From Tetrapyrgos nigripes (lineage: Eukaryota > Basidiomycota > Agaricomycetes > Agaricales > Campanellaceae): 64,000 nucleotides of DNA. The position numbers and the translations under genes are program-made. Below the pieces are notes generated by a model. It had not been told where the DNA came from. It did no database searches and saw nothing but the letters and a program-made list of their open reading frames with translations. The stretch spans positions 1-64,000 of the forward strand of contig JAACJM010000201.1 in NCBI GenBank assembly GCA_013368315.1, read 5' to 3'. Below, in pieces: positions 36,124-48,240 of this stretch; position 1 is the first letter of the stretch, and each line of letters starts with the position of its first letter.

Positions 36124-37602
36124 TTACATCCCGCCATAGGCATCCTCGTCGTCGTAGATGGTTTCAGGTCGCTTGACACCTGCGCTAGGAGAAGGCGCAC
36201 TACGTTGAGGCTGCTGAGGCTGAGTAACCTGACCAGGGGTCAAGATAGTAGGGTGAGGGGCTTGAACAGGAGTCAATGTCGCAGGATGAGCGGCCGCTGC
36301 AGGGACGGCAGGATATTCGGTAGGAGGAGACTGGACACGACCGGGACTCGCAACACGTTCCATATCGACATACTGTTCCTGCTGATGTTGCTGCTGATAC
36401 TGAGCCGGGTTTTCGTAACCATAGGCAGGCTGTTGACCATACATGTCAGGACCACGATGATCCGTCATGGGATCGTGGGCAGCGAACGGATTGGATAGAT
36501 TGTTCACGTCCTGAGGATGCATGCCGGCAGAATACTGTTGCTGATGGTCGTAACCGTACTCTGGATACTGGTTGATTTGGTTGGAAGCGCCATAGGCACC
36601 GTAGGTGGCTGCAGGGATCGAAGGAGTGTTCGCCATATGACGTTCGATCATGGTGGGAGGTCGGGCGCCAAAGCCACGCCCACCATTATTGTTGTTGTTG
36701 TAAGACGGGGCACCCGCAGAGAGGGCATCGTTCTGCACGATAGGATAATCATCATCCTCGATGACCATCGCAGAGTTGCGGAATTTGGCGGCGCTAAAGT
36801 GCTCTTCATCCAAACGACGTTGACGGAATTTACGCTGGGAAAAAAAAAATATGTATTTATAAATCCAGGCACCAAATCGGGAAGGTTGAAAACTCACTAC
36901 GATGAAAGCAATCACACATGCCAAGACTGCAATACCGACAATGGCACCGAAAATACCACCAACGATGGCGCCAGTGCTTCCAGAGCTTTGAGGGGTACTC
37001 GAAGCAGAAGCAGCGGCTGACGTAGCTGTGTGTGAGGCACCGGTGGTGGTGGTGGTGAACTGAGTAACGACGCCTGAAACGCCCGAATTGGGAGAGACAT
37101 TTCTAGATGGAGTGCTAAGAGAAGCAGAAGAGGTGTTTGACACCTGTTCTTTCGCTCGTCACTAAATTCCACAAGAGACAGCATTCCATCCTCACCGTGC
37201 TAGAGGTCGAGCTGGAAGTCGAAGTCGACCGGGAAGAAGAACTGGTAGACGACGACGACGACGAAGACGAAGACGACGACGTAAGACCAATTGGGATTAC
37301 GGGAGAAACGGTTGAGGACGAAGAAGGCGTAATAGCCGTGGAAGACGACGTGGTGGGAGTATCTCCAGGGGTAGAAGTGGGACCTAGGGTCAAAAGTCAG
37401 GCTTGTGGAGAAACTTTGTCTTCCTCTGCGACTTACCTCGAATGATTTGAGTGCTGGACGACGATGTGGGCGGGGGTACCGCAGGAGCACTCGAACTCGT
37501 ATCCTCACCACGACCGGGACCACTGAAAGGACCGAAAAGCCCCTGCCTCTTCTGGATCATCCTCTTTTTGTGCAAATCACGCTGGATAAACTGTTGGTCC
37601 AT
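36124..37602 (-). CDS. Single-pass membrane protein, Ser/Thr-rich ectodomain, copy A
   Basis: No named family. The N-terminus MDQQFIQRDLHKKRMIQKRQ is basic and lacks a signal peptide. A long mucin-like stretch of Ser, Thr and Pro follows, with runs of Ser. One membrane helix comes next (AIVGGIFGAIVGIAVLACVI region), then the basic stop-transfer KFRQRRLDEEHF. The presumed cytosolic tail (about 240 residues) is rich in Gln, Pro, Tyr and Ala, contains KFRNSAMVIEDDD, and ends YDDEDAYGGM. This layout recalls fungal wall-stress sensors of the WSC/MID2 type, but no WSC domain or signal peptide is present, so I infer only a plasma-membrane single-pass protein. The gene at 38329-39641 is a tandem paralogue in the same direction. 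Introns were placed by eye. Confidence 0.72.
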
Positions 37603-38328
37603 GATTCGTAAGTTGGTTGTTGTAGAATGAAAGAATGTGAATCAAAGAATGTAGGAATAAAGGAGTGAAGGGACAGCGACGGTCGTCGTAGGTGGATCCG
37701 AGACAAGTCGCAGGTCAAGAAAGGATGGGACCACGTGAACGATTTGCAAAATCTGTCACCCTCAAGCTGTCGAGTCTCGACAGACCTCCTCGGATCTCAC
37801 GCAAACGTTAATCGGATCTTTTAGTCAAGACTCGGCGAAACAGGAATTCCTGGTAGAAACCAAATTACTTCACCATGTAGCACACAGTACCATCGGTATT
37901 ATACATGAACCCCTACAAAAAAGGCATATAAGGTAACAACGACAGAACGTGATACAGGTATCAAAGAGTCAGACCAAAAGGTATGTGTATCGCTAGCAAA
38001 TCTGGCCAAGGTAGTGAGTCCAGCACAGATCGATCACGGCCAAGAAGACAAATAAGGAAGGAAAAAAGGGATATCAAGGTAGTCGTCAATGGAAAGTTGA
38101 CCATTCCTGTTGTACAGTAAAAAAATCAGAGGTGGCGCTTCAAAAGTAGAAGGTATGAGAACGAGGCCTATTTCTCCGCAAGTCAAAAGTGCAATATCAA
38201 GATACAGAAAAGATATAGGTGATTCGGGAAACTGTCGGACAGAGGGTTTCACCTTTTAGGCATCAAAGCAAGGAATTGCCTGATGCCATTCCCTTGTCTC
38301 AGTGACGTCGAGGGGTATCAAGAGGAAC
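37603..38328. other. Intergenic between the two membrane-protein paralogues
   Basis: Promoter of copy A and 3' flank of copy B. No gene seen. Confidence 0.45.
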
Positions 38329-39641
38329 CTAGATACCGCCGTAGGCATCGTCCGCAACTGTGGCAACACTGTTGCGATTGGGAGCTGCTGAGCTATAAGC
38401 ATGCTGACCGGAGTATGCATGCTGGCTAGTATACGTAGGATCATACACGCCGTGATGCTCAGAGTCATAGACACCTCCAGCAGAAGACGATGGCTCATAG
38501 GCTTGTCCAAAGGTATGCTGCTGTCTGGGCTGCAAGGGCTGGTGTTGATTGTCGCCGGCCGGTTGAGCAGCGTATCCATATTCGACAGCCCTGGGAGTAT
38601 TGCTATGGTACTGCTCTTCGATATCCTGAGCATTCTGGAATTTGTAAGCGCCAGCACCAGCCATACCGGCGCCGACAATGCTTCCGGTGGACGGGACGAC
38701 GTTCATGCGGTTCTGGATCATCTCGGGAGGACGAGGCATAGGTGCAAACTCGTCGTCATACATGACCATGGCAGATTTGCGGAACTGCATAGCGTTAAAT
38801 TTCTCTTCTCTTCGACGCTTGTTCCTACGACGCTGTACGGGTCAAAGTCAGTCAGATTCGGATTAATCATGATCAATGAACGGTGACTCACCAAGAAGAA
38901 TGCGACGATGAAACCGAGAAAAGCCAAAGCTACAAGACCTCCCGCAATTCCACCGGCCACTGCACCGGTGTTGATCCCACCGGATTGGGACACAGGGGTC
39001 TCACTAGCACTGATAGTGGCCGCGGCCGCGGCGGTGCTGCTAGTTCGCCTGATAGTATTGAAGGAGCTCGTCTGTGGAACAGTAGGTACCAAGGTAGTAG
39101 AAGTGGAACTTGAAGTCTGGAAATAGAACCAGTAAATTTAGAACGCGGGTTCCATTAGCTGCGTCGAAAAAACTCACACTGCGTGGAGCAGACGAAGTCG
39201 AGGACGTAGTCGAACTAGTAGTTCTGGCAGAAGAAGAAGTCAAAGAGGAGGATTGGGTAGAGCTGGTGGAAGAGGAAGTGGCTGAACTAGAAGAGCTAGA
39301 GCTGGAAGTGGCTGAACTAGAGGTGATAGAAGGAGGAACTGGACTGGGGGTGGTCGGAACTGAAGGCTCGGGCCTAGTACTTAGTTCAGAAGGAGCTGGG
39401 GGCTGCGCCGAGGGCGTAGTCGAGGGTGCCGCTATGTAAGGAAGACAAAAAGGGAACGTCAGGTCGATTGTAGGAAAACCAAGGGTCTATATCACATACG
39501 AGCCGAAGGTGAAGAAACGCCAGAATTAGAAGCCGATGAAGGAGAAAGTTCAGAGTCAGCACCGTTACCACTGGGAGGATCCTGAGCAGAATTCCCGGGG
39601 AAAATTTGACGGGCGTGAAGTACGCGATGTTGAAGAGACAT
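38329..39641 (-). CDS. Single-pass membrane protein, Ser/Thr-rich ectodomain, copy B
   Basis: Tandem paralogue of the gene at 36124-37602. It starts MSLQHRVLHARQIFPG, with no cleavable signal. A Ser/Thr/Pro-rich region carries long Ser runs. One membrane helix (GAVAGGIAGGLVALAFLGFI region) is followed by basic RRRNKRRREEKF, QFRKSAMVMYDDEFAP and a Gln/Tyr/Ser-rich tail ending VADDAYGGI. The shared blocks with copy A are (K/Q)FR(N/K)SAMV(I/M) just after the membrane and DDAYGG(M/I) at the end, so the cytosolic anchor points are the conserved part while the rest diverges. The conserved end may bind a partner. The function is unknown. Confidence 0.72.
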
Positions 39642-41627
39642 TATGAGGCGTAGATAAATTTTTGTTTTTGAGGAGTAAGAATGAGCGTAGATGAGACAAA
39701 GGAATGTGATGACCGTATGAGCACGGCTGGTTGTCGAGGGCGTCGACGTTCAACTTCAAGGGCCTTTGGGAGGCTTTGCTGAGGTTCCGGATAAAGGATG
39801 AGGGAACTTCAAGTTCAAAGGTTCTCACAGTGCACAACTCTCAGGCACGTGAGTAATATTGGAAATTGGAATTCCGTCCGCGTCGAGCTGAGACCTGCAA
39901 GAAAAATAGCCAAGAAATTTACAGTTACTGCTAACGAGAGTGCTATGGCCGTCGGGCCCACTCTTCCAGTTCACTGGGTAGCGGTTTTTTGTTTGAAAAA
40001 AGAAAACTTCAAAGCTTCCAGCAAACCTTACGGTATCTCTTATGTGCGATCAAAACATCAATGTCGCCATGGCACTATGTAGCCAAGTGTTTTCGTACCG
40101 TCCCTATTTGAGTCCACGAGGTAGTTTGGCAGTGGCAAGGTCCTTCAAGTGCTCAAAACTCATTGCGAAGCTAGGAAACTTGCCCTTCAAGACGGAAATC
40201 ACACCAATGTCGTGCACTCAAAGCTATCACTATGCCCTACCAGCATCATGCATCAGCCATCCTGAAACATCTATCAAGATCAGCTTGACAAATGCGAAAC
40301 GGACGTTAATGATGACTCAGAAAATCTCTGCCAGGATCTCGTCCAAGTCTCGCCCGGTTCTCTAAGACCAACGCGTACGTCATTTAGTTCACTTTTCTGC
40401 AAGTGTCGGTGATGCCATTGCTAACTTGCCAGGTGGACGTTTCGAGGAGCCAGAGTCAGTCCCGGTGACCCCGAGACCTCCTCCGCCTGCCACACAAAGG
40501 GCATTGTTCCCCGTACACTACGTATGCTCATAAATAATGACGTTCTTCAACTTGAATGACGTTTACTCGTCAAGACAAGCCAATGCGAATGAAAAACGCT
40601 GGTGCCTCTTAGTGCCTTCAAGCTGGCTAGAGCGCATGTCATTGATGTCATCTGAACTGGCTAGAACTAGCTAGCGACTCGGTTCGAACTCTGCAGTATA
40701 CTAGACAAGCTCCAACCAAGCTAACCCGGTGGTCAGTCGCTGGACAGACCGGCGCACTATCCGATCGTTAACCTGCAATGACTCTACAGATGCCAGTAGA
40801 GAGAAGGAAGTAGGATCTTTATGGTAGATCTAGAGCTCAGAAGGGCCCACTACATTGGCACTACATCATCGCGTAGTATTATCTTTGAAGCTGGTCCTAC
40901 ACATAAAATGAGAACCTGACTTTGTGCCTCTTCCAAGGAAAGAAGTAATAGCGCGTTAACGTACTGTGACCTTGAGAGGATGTGCGATTTTGGAAGGCAA
41001 TGATCGCGAAACTCGAGATAACGATGGGTCTGTTTCCGCAATGAAGACGGTCAAAGCTTGTTGGTCTATACCAAGCCCATACCCATACATCCAATGTATT
41101 GGTAGCCTGGTTCTGAAGAAGAGTTGGAATATATTCCAAAGCTTCAGCGTTATTAACTAGGCTTCGACAATTCGAGAGGTGAACGTTACCTTCAAAGAAG
41201 ATAAGGCGAGAGTAGAGTAATGAGGAAACTGTTCATCTTCAAGACTTTGAACGGGGATTAAATCGAGTTTATTGGTCTAAAACCATTGAGTTGACTACAT
41301 ACAAGCATGCATGTAAATTGTTGAACTCGGTATTAAGTACTCACGAGACTGATGGCTCGTATCAATAGAGTGTGGTACACTGGAAAACGAGTCATCGATG
41401 AAATAGGCTATAGGAGCGAAATCCAAGCCCACCAAGACACGGAGTTCGCAGAGACGGCGGATATGCAATGACTACAAGGGTCTACAGCAGCACAGAAAGG
41501 ACTAATGTGCCTTTGATCCCAACGAAAATCGTCTCGTTTGAACAGAAAGGAAGATGGTGCCCATTCAAAGGTTCAGACTCCCATTTGCGACCCCAAGGTT
41601 AACAGTGGACATGGTCTCGACTCCAAG
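39642..41627. other. Intergenic, possible relic exons near 40.3-40.5 kb
   Basis: Mostly no gene. Two pieces look coding-like on the plus strand. The first is near 40285-40375, reading DKCETDVNDDSENLCQDLVQ. After a possible acceptor CCAG, the second is at 40433-40531, reading GGRFEEPESVPVTPRPPPPA. No start, family or supporting partner was found, so this may be a decayed gene. Confidence 0.3.
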
Positions 41628-42650
41628 TCAGCCAGATGCTGATGACCCCAGACTGTCAGGAGACACAAGAGACTGGCCCCACTCCTTTGTTTGCAAGAGA
41701 AGACTACCAGCTTCTTCAAAAGCAAGCAGTTTCCCTGGTTTCAGTTCCGGCTGCAGAGCACGGGGTGCATCAAGAACTTCCATGTACACGTTGTCTCTCT
41801 TGTCGCGTATAAATTGCGCTTTGAAGGTATGGTCTACATGGTTTCAAGGTAAGCAAAAGAAGTGAAGGCATAATCCACAGTGATACAACATACACTTGCC
41901 GTTGTTCTCGGGAAGATTACAACCCCTCAGATTTGTCCAGATAAGACGCTCCAAAGTATCTTTCCCTGCCACCCATAAGGTGGTGCTGCCGCCCGCGTTT
42001 AAAATGAATGGGTGTCGAAATCCACATATAACATATAGACCCCTTTTGCGTTTTGCTTGCTGAAGCATCTTAAGGCAATGTTCCAGCGACTCACGGGAAA
42101 CGACACGGTCCTCAATAAGCTCAGACCAAAAGGCAGGCCGTAAGGCGAGTTGCCAGAGATTCAATTCGAACGGCAGCAGTCCGTTAGGTTGGAGAAGATC
42201 ATGCCCGGCTTCGAATGCGCTTGGAGTCCATTTGTCGCAAATACGGAATCGAATGGCGCCAGCGTATGGAGGAAGATGGGTATGAGTATGCCAATAGAGG
42301 TATCCTCTCGTTCCAGGGGGAAAGGCAATGCGTAACATAGTGTCATATTCGCAATCTTGAATACGAGCAGAGCCATATGTGAAGCAGAGGCGCTTGAGGT
42401 GAGATATATCCAGTATATCATTGTCCATGATCAGTTCGGGATTGAGAGTGGCAACAGTTCTGGATGGTGTTTCGACTCTCCGGGAATGAGCAAAGGATTG
42501 TTTGAAGACTAATGGTCTGCATTGCGCAAGTATAGTCCTGTTAAGAGAGGCAATGAGGGAGAAATGCGATTCAAGACTTTACAGTACTCACCGTCTTCTG
42601 GAATAGAGTAGTTTAGACTCGTTTAGGACCGTCCTGACGAGGAGAACCAT
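41628..42650 (-). CDS. Hypothetical protein, family not recognised
   Basis: The minus-strand first exon gives MVLLVRTVLNESKLLYSRR. The main exon starts within RTILAQCRPLVFKQSF and runs through PPYAGAIRFRICDKW and GHDLLQPNGLLPFELNLWQL to NLRGCNLPENNG. A last exon has FKAQFIRDKRDNVYMEVLD and ALQPELKPGKLL, ending SLGSSASG with TGA. Total is about 280 residues, with no signal peptide or membrane helix. The mix of Trp, Pro, Gly and a GAIRFR core resembles hypothetical proteins that recur in Agaricomycetes, but I cannot name a domain. Splice sites are GT-AG. I am fairly sure it is a gene and cannot assign a function. Confidence 0.6.
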
Positions 42651-42857
42651 CTACGAATCGGAAAAAAGTGACGGTGCACGTGGCCGGCTGTCAGTCCGAC
42701 CTCGGACGCGTTTTTGACATTTTGTGTCACCACTTTCGAACCCGACCTCCCGACCTCCATCCTTGTTCCCACTCGTTATCTTCTATCTTAGTACTTCATT
42801 ATCTGTGGGTGGGTTTCCTGATGGCCGCCTCTGCTGCCGCCGTCACGTCATTGGTTC
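42651..42857. other. Short intergenic between divergent genes
   Basis: Promoter region between the leftward hypothetical gene and the rightward disrupted gene. Nothing else seen. Confidence 0.4.
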
Positions 42858-43360
42858 ATGGAGTTTTTCATGAAGCAGTTCCGGGCTTTGAAAAGGATCA
42901 GACTAAAGTCTAAGCTGCCACAGTTCACACCTGGTCCAAGAGGTGAACATGTTGAAGGAATCGTGAAGGTAGGTGTCTTAAAGGTATATGAGGATTCTGA
43001 AATGTTATGAAAACAAGTGTGTTTTTAGAAGCTGCAATCTCATTCTCGTCCCTACTACTAACTCTATGGTTTGCGGAAGTACTTAGTGATACTCAGGTGT
43101 CTACGCACACAGTGATGCACTACCGTTTATCTCGTTGCTCATACTCGCTTGCCATTACCCTAAGAAGCTTCAGCTTCAGGTCCAAGCCAAGCTGGGAATG
43201 GTGCCGACAGTGTTCCTCCACGACCTACTTTTAGGTAAGACCAGGACTTCAAGTAGAAGTTTTTTGCGGTGCACCCCATCATACAGCTGTATCACCCTCT
43301 CTCCAGCATCCCCAAAGCCACAGTGGAGCCGTTGCTGGTTTTGACCTCGACAGCAGTTAT
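42858..43360 (+). pseudogene. 5' part of a gene broken by the 6.1 kb element
   Basis: A coding-like first exon starts MEFFMKQFRALKRIRL, continues through KLPQFTPGPRGEHVEG and ends at a GTAGGT donor (42969). A later coding-like stretch reads KKLQLQVQAKLGMVPTVFLH (around 43160-43225) before a GTAAGA site. The last 80 bases contain HPQSHSGAVAGFDLDSSY, which ends exactly where the palindromic element begins. Family unknown. Exon joins between these pieces are not resolved, and other frames are possible. Reading resumes on the far side of the element at 49493. Confidence 0.4.
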
Positions 43361-44608
43361 CACTGGGTGCAAACACTTGTAAATCCTCTGCTTTACTGAG
43401 GTTTTACAAGAGTATTACACCAAGCCAATCAATATGTAAGACTCCTTGTCATACATTAGTATTACAAGAGACAGAAAAAATTAGAACAACCTTGTATGAC
43501 CATTGTAAGTCACAAAGAAATACCATGGACTTTCAGTGTGACTTGCTGTCACTGTATACCCTTGGTGGATATACTGTGGAATTACACAGGAATTTCAGAG
43601 TGACTTTTTGTCACAATATGTCATGTAGTAAGACACATAGGAAATACTGGAGTATTTCAGTGTGACAGATAATCACAGTATGACAAACAGTAAGGCAAGA
43701 GAGATTTACAAAGGACTTACAAGGAAGCAAAATCTGCAGGAAATTTACAAAGTGACAATCAAGTCACAGTAATACGCTTGTAAGACTAGCTGTATTATGA
43801 AGGAATTACAAGAAACATTTGCTACAAACACTGGTAAATCCTCAGCCTTAATGGAGTATTACAAGAGTATTATGGGGAACCAATCAATATGTAAGTTGGC
43901 TTGACTTACAAGTGTATTACAAAATAGACAAAAAATGAGGACTATTCTGAAAGACCATTGTAAGCTGCAAGGACATACCATGGACTTTCAGTGTGAGGCT
44001 TTGTCACAGTATAGCATTGAAGAGCATACATTGGAATTACAAGGTGACTTTTTTGTCACAGTATGTCTTCTTGTAAAACAGAACTGAAATAGCAGGGTAT
44101 TTCAGTGTGAGATAATGTCACAGTAAGACAATTTGTAAACCAAGTAAAATTTACAGAGGACTTACCAGAAGGTAGAACTTGAAAGTCTTGGGTAAGACTG
44201 CTCATATTTACAGTGAATTTACGGAGGGACATCTGTGTCACAGTAATACCCTAGAAAGACTTGTGATTTTACAAGGAAATTACAAGTTGCAGGTTTTAAA
44301 AGTCTATCTCGTAAGTCTCTGGAAAAAACCTGCATGCTAAATGGAGAATATACAGTGTGACAGACTGGTCACAGTAAGACACTTGTAAGTCACAAGACAT
44401 TACAATGACTTTACTGAAAAGTGACTATTTTGTAAGTCATCATGTATATCCAATGGACTTACAAGAGACTTGTTGGATGGATTTGCAGTGTATGTCAATT
44501 AAGTAATACAGAAGGGCTTACTGAAAATTTACAGGATGTAATACAATGAATTCATTCAACCAGGTTAATTAAATTTTACTAAATATAAATAGAAAAGGGC
44601 AGACTACT
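43361..44608. repeat. Left inverted arm with palindromic subterminal repeats
   Basis: Contains about nine copies of a partly palindromic motif TGTGAC-(5-8 bases)-GTCACAGTA, for example near 43537, 43600, 43660, 43755, 43998, 44044, 44107, 44233 and 44352. These are interleaved with CTTGTAAGTC and TTACAAG words. Such arrays are typical transposase-binding regions. AT-rich, unlike the GC-rich core. Confidence 0.8.
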
Positions 44609-46575
44609 GTGTCTGCCTTGTCATCTTCGTCTGCTCAGTCTGTTACATCTGCCCCATCTGCCCCATCTGCCTTGTCTGCTTTGTGTGCCCTGTCTGCCTT
44701 GTCTCTGCTCTGTCTGCCTTGTCTGCCTTGTCTGCTCTGTCTGCTCTGTCTGCCTTGTCTGCCCTGTCTGCCCCATCGGCCTTGTCTGCCCCGTCTGCCT
44801 TGTCTGCCCCGTCTGCCTTGTCTGCTCCGTCTGCCTCGTCTGCTCTGTCTGCCTCGTCTGCTCTATCTGCCTCGTCTGCCTCATCTGCTTCGTCTGCCTT
44901 GTCTGCTTCGTCTGCCTTGTCTGCTCTGTCTGCCTTGTCTGCTCTGTCTGCCCCGTCTGACTCGTCTGCCTTGTCTGCCTTGTCTGCCTTGTCTGCTTTG
45001 TCTGCCTTGTCTGCTCTGTCTGCCTTGTCTGCTCCGTCTGCTCTGTCTGCCTCGTCTGCCTCGTCTGCTTCGTCTGCCCCGTCTGCCTCGTCTGCTCCGT
45101 CTGCCTCGTCTCCTCCGTCTGCTCTGTCTCCTCCGTCTGCCTGGTCTGCTCCGTCTGCCTGGTCTGCTTCGTCTGCTCCGTCTGCTCTGTCTGCTTCGTC
45201 TGCTTCGTCTGCCTCGTCTGCTTCGTCTGCCTCGTCTGCTTCGTCTGCTTCGTCTGCCTCGTCTGCTTCATCTGCCTCGTCTGCCTCGTCTGCTTCGTCT
45301 GCCCCAGCTGCCTCGTCTGCTCCGTCTGCCTTGTCTGCCCCGTCTGCCTTGTCTGCCCCAGCTGCCTCGTCTGCTCTGTTTGCCTCGTCTGCCTTGTCTC
45401 CTCCGTCTGCCTCGTCTGCTTCGTCTGCCTCGTCTGCCTCGTCTGCTCCATCTGCCTCGTCTGCCTCGTCTGCCTCATCTGCTTCATCTGCTTCGTCTGC
45501 CTTGTCTGCCTCGTCTGCTTCGTCTGCCTTGTCTGCCTTGTCTGCTTCGTCTGCCTTGTCTGCCTCGTCTGCTTCGTCTGCCTTGTCTGCCTCGTCTGCT
45601 TCGTCTGCCTCGTCTGCCTCGTCTGCCTCGTCTGCTTCGTCTGCCTCGTCTGCCTCGTCTGCTTCGTCTGCCTCGTCTGCCTCGTCTGCTTCGTCTGCCT
45701 CGTCTGCCTCGTCTGCTTCGTCTGCCTCGTCTGCCTCGTCTGCTTCGTCTGCCTCGTCTGCCTCGTCTGCTTCGTCTGCCTCGTCTGCCTCGTCTGCTTC
45801 GTCTGCCTCGTCTGCCTCGTCTGCTTCGTCTGCCTCGTCTGCTTCGTCTGCCTCGTCTGCCTCGTCTGCTTCGTCTGCCTCGTCTGCCTCGTCTGCTTCG
45901 TCTGCCTCGTCTGCCTCGTCTGCTTCGTCTGCCTCGTCTGCCTCGTCTGCTTCGTCTGCCTCGTCTGCCTCGTCTGCTTCGTCTGCCTCGTCTGCCTCGT
46001 CTGCTTCGTCTGCCTCGTCTGCCTCGTCTGCTTCGTCTGCCTCGTCTGCCTCGTCTGCTTCGTCTGCCTCGTCTGCCTCGTCTGCTTCGTCTGCCTCGTC
46101 TGCCTCGTCTGCTTCGTCTGCCTCGTCTGCCTCGTCTGCTTCGTCTGCCTCGTCTGCCTCGTCTGCTTCGTCTGCCTCGTCTGCCTCGTCTGCTTCGTCT
46201 GCCTCGTCTGCCTCGTCTGCTTCGTCTGCCTCGTCTGCCTCGTCTGCTTCGTCTGCCTCGTCTGCCTCGTCTGCTTCGTCTGCTTCGTCTGCCTCGTCTG
46301 CTTCGTCTGCCTCGTCTGCCTCGTCTGCTTCGTCTGCTTCGTCTGCCTCCTCTGCTCCGTCTGCCTCGTCTGCCCCGTCTGCCTTGTCTGCCCCGTCTGC
46401 CCCGTCTGCCTTGTCTGCTCCGTCTGCCTTGTCTGCTCCGTCTGCCTTGTCTGCTTCGTCTGCCTTGTCTGCTCCATCTGTCTTGTCTGCCTTGTCTGCT
46501 CCGTCTGCCTTGTCTGCCTTATCAGCTCTGTCAGCCCCGTCTGCCTCTTCTGCCTCATCTGCTCCGTCTGCCTCG
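44609..46575. repeat. Tandem array, left half: TCTGCCTCG-type 9-mers
   Basis: About 2 kb of 9-base units, TCTGC followed by YTCG, CTTG, CCCG or TCCG. From about 45580 to 46300 these settle into a homogeneous 27-base unit TCTGCCTCG-TCTGCCTCG-TCTGCTTCG. The edges are more varied, as expected if unequal exchange homogenises the middle. No unit contains a stop codon, so all frames stay open; I do not call a gene. Confidence 0.9.
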
Positions 46576-48240
46576 ATGATACAAGGCAGACAAGGCCGAC
46601 AAGGCAGACGGGGCAGACGAGGCAGCAGACAGGGCAGACAAGGCAGACAAGGCAGACGGGGGCAGACGAAGCAGACAGAGCAGACGAGGCAGATGGAGCA
46701 GACGAGGCAGACGGAGCGGACGAGGCAGACGAGGCAGACGGAGCGGACGAGGCAGACGAGGCAGACGGAGCGGACGAGGCAGACGAGGCAGACGGAGCGG
46801 ACGAGGCAGACGAGGCAGACGGAGCGGACGAGGCAGACGAGGCAGACGGAGCGGACGAGGCAGACGAGGCAGACGGAGCGGACGAGGCAGACGAGGCAGA
46901 CGGAGCGGACGAGGCAGACGAGGCAGACGGAGCGGACGAGGCAGACGGAGCAGACGAGGCAGACGAGGCAGACGGAGCGGACGAGGCAGACGAGGCAGAC
47001 GGAGCGGACGAGGCAGACGAGGCAGACGGAGCGGACGAGGCAGACGAGGCAGACGGAGCGGACGAGGCAGACGAGGCAGACGGAGCGGACGAGGCAGACG
47101 AGGCAGACGGAGCGGACGAGGCAGACGAGGCAGACGGAGCGGACGAGGCAGACGGAGCGGACGAGGCAGACGAGGCAGACGGAGCGGACGAGGCAGACGA
47201 GGCAGACGGAGCGGACGAGGCAGACGAGGCAGACGGAGCGGACGAGGCAGACGAGGCAGACGGAGCGGACGAGGCAGACGAGGCAGACGGAGCGGACGAG
47301 GCGGACGAGAGCGGACGAGGCGGACGAGGCGGACGAGGCGGACGAGGCGGACGAGGCGGACGAGGGCGGACGAGGCGGACGAGGCGGACGAGGCGGACGA
47401 GGCGGACGAGGCGGACGAGGCGGACGAGGCGGACGAGGCGGACGAGGCGGACGAGGCGGACGAGGCGGACGAGGCGGACGAGGCGGACGAGGCGGACGAG
47501 GCGGACGAGGCGGACGAGGCGGACGAGGCGGACGAGGCGGACGAGGCGGACGAGGCGGACGAGGCGGACGAGGCGGACGAGGCGGACGAGGCGGACGAGG
47601 CGGACGAGGCGGACGAGGCAGACGAGGCAGACGAAGCGGACGAGGCAGACGAGGCAGACGAAGCAGACGAGGCAGACGAGGCAGACGAAGCGGACGAGGC
47701 GGACGAGGCGGACGAGGCGGACGAGGCGGACGAGGCGGACGAGGCGGACGAGGCGGACGAGGCGGACGAGGCGGACGAGGCGGACGAGGCAGACGAGGCA
47801 GACGAAGCGGACGAGGCAGACGAGGCAGACGAAGCAGACGAGGCAGACGAGGCAGACGAAGCGGACGAGGCAGACGAGGCAGACGAAGCGGACGAGGCAG
47901 ACGAGGCAGACGAAGCGGACGAGGCAGACGAGGCAGACGAAGCGGACGAGGCAGACGAGGCAGACGGAGCAGACGAGGCAGGGCAGACGAGGCAGACAGA
48001 GCAGACAAGGCCGACGGAGCAGACAAGGCAGTCGGGGCAGACAAGGCAGACAAGGCAGACAGGGCAGACGAGGCCGATGGGGCAGACAGGGCAGACAAGG
48101 CAGACAGAGCAGACAGAGCAGACAAGGCAGACAAGGCAGACAGAGCAGAGACAAGGCAGACAGGGCACACAAAGCAGACAAAGCAGATGGGGCAGATGGG
48201 GCAGATGTAACAGACTGAGCAGACGAAGATGACAAGGCAG
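46576..48240. repeat. Tandem array, right half: GCAGACGAG-type 9-mers
   Basis: Opposite orientation to the left array, but with its own higher-order units. GCAGACGAG-GCAGACGGA-GCGGACGAG dominates at 46690-47290. A pure GCGGACGAG run lies at about 47290-47620. GCAGACGAG-GCAGACGAA-GCGGACGAG runs from about 47620 to 47960, interrupted by a second GCGGACGAG run at 47695-47790. The two halves have thus diverged, while the outer arms have not. Confidence 0.9.
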
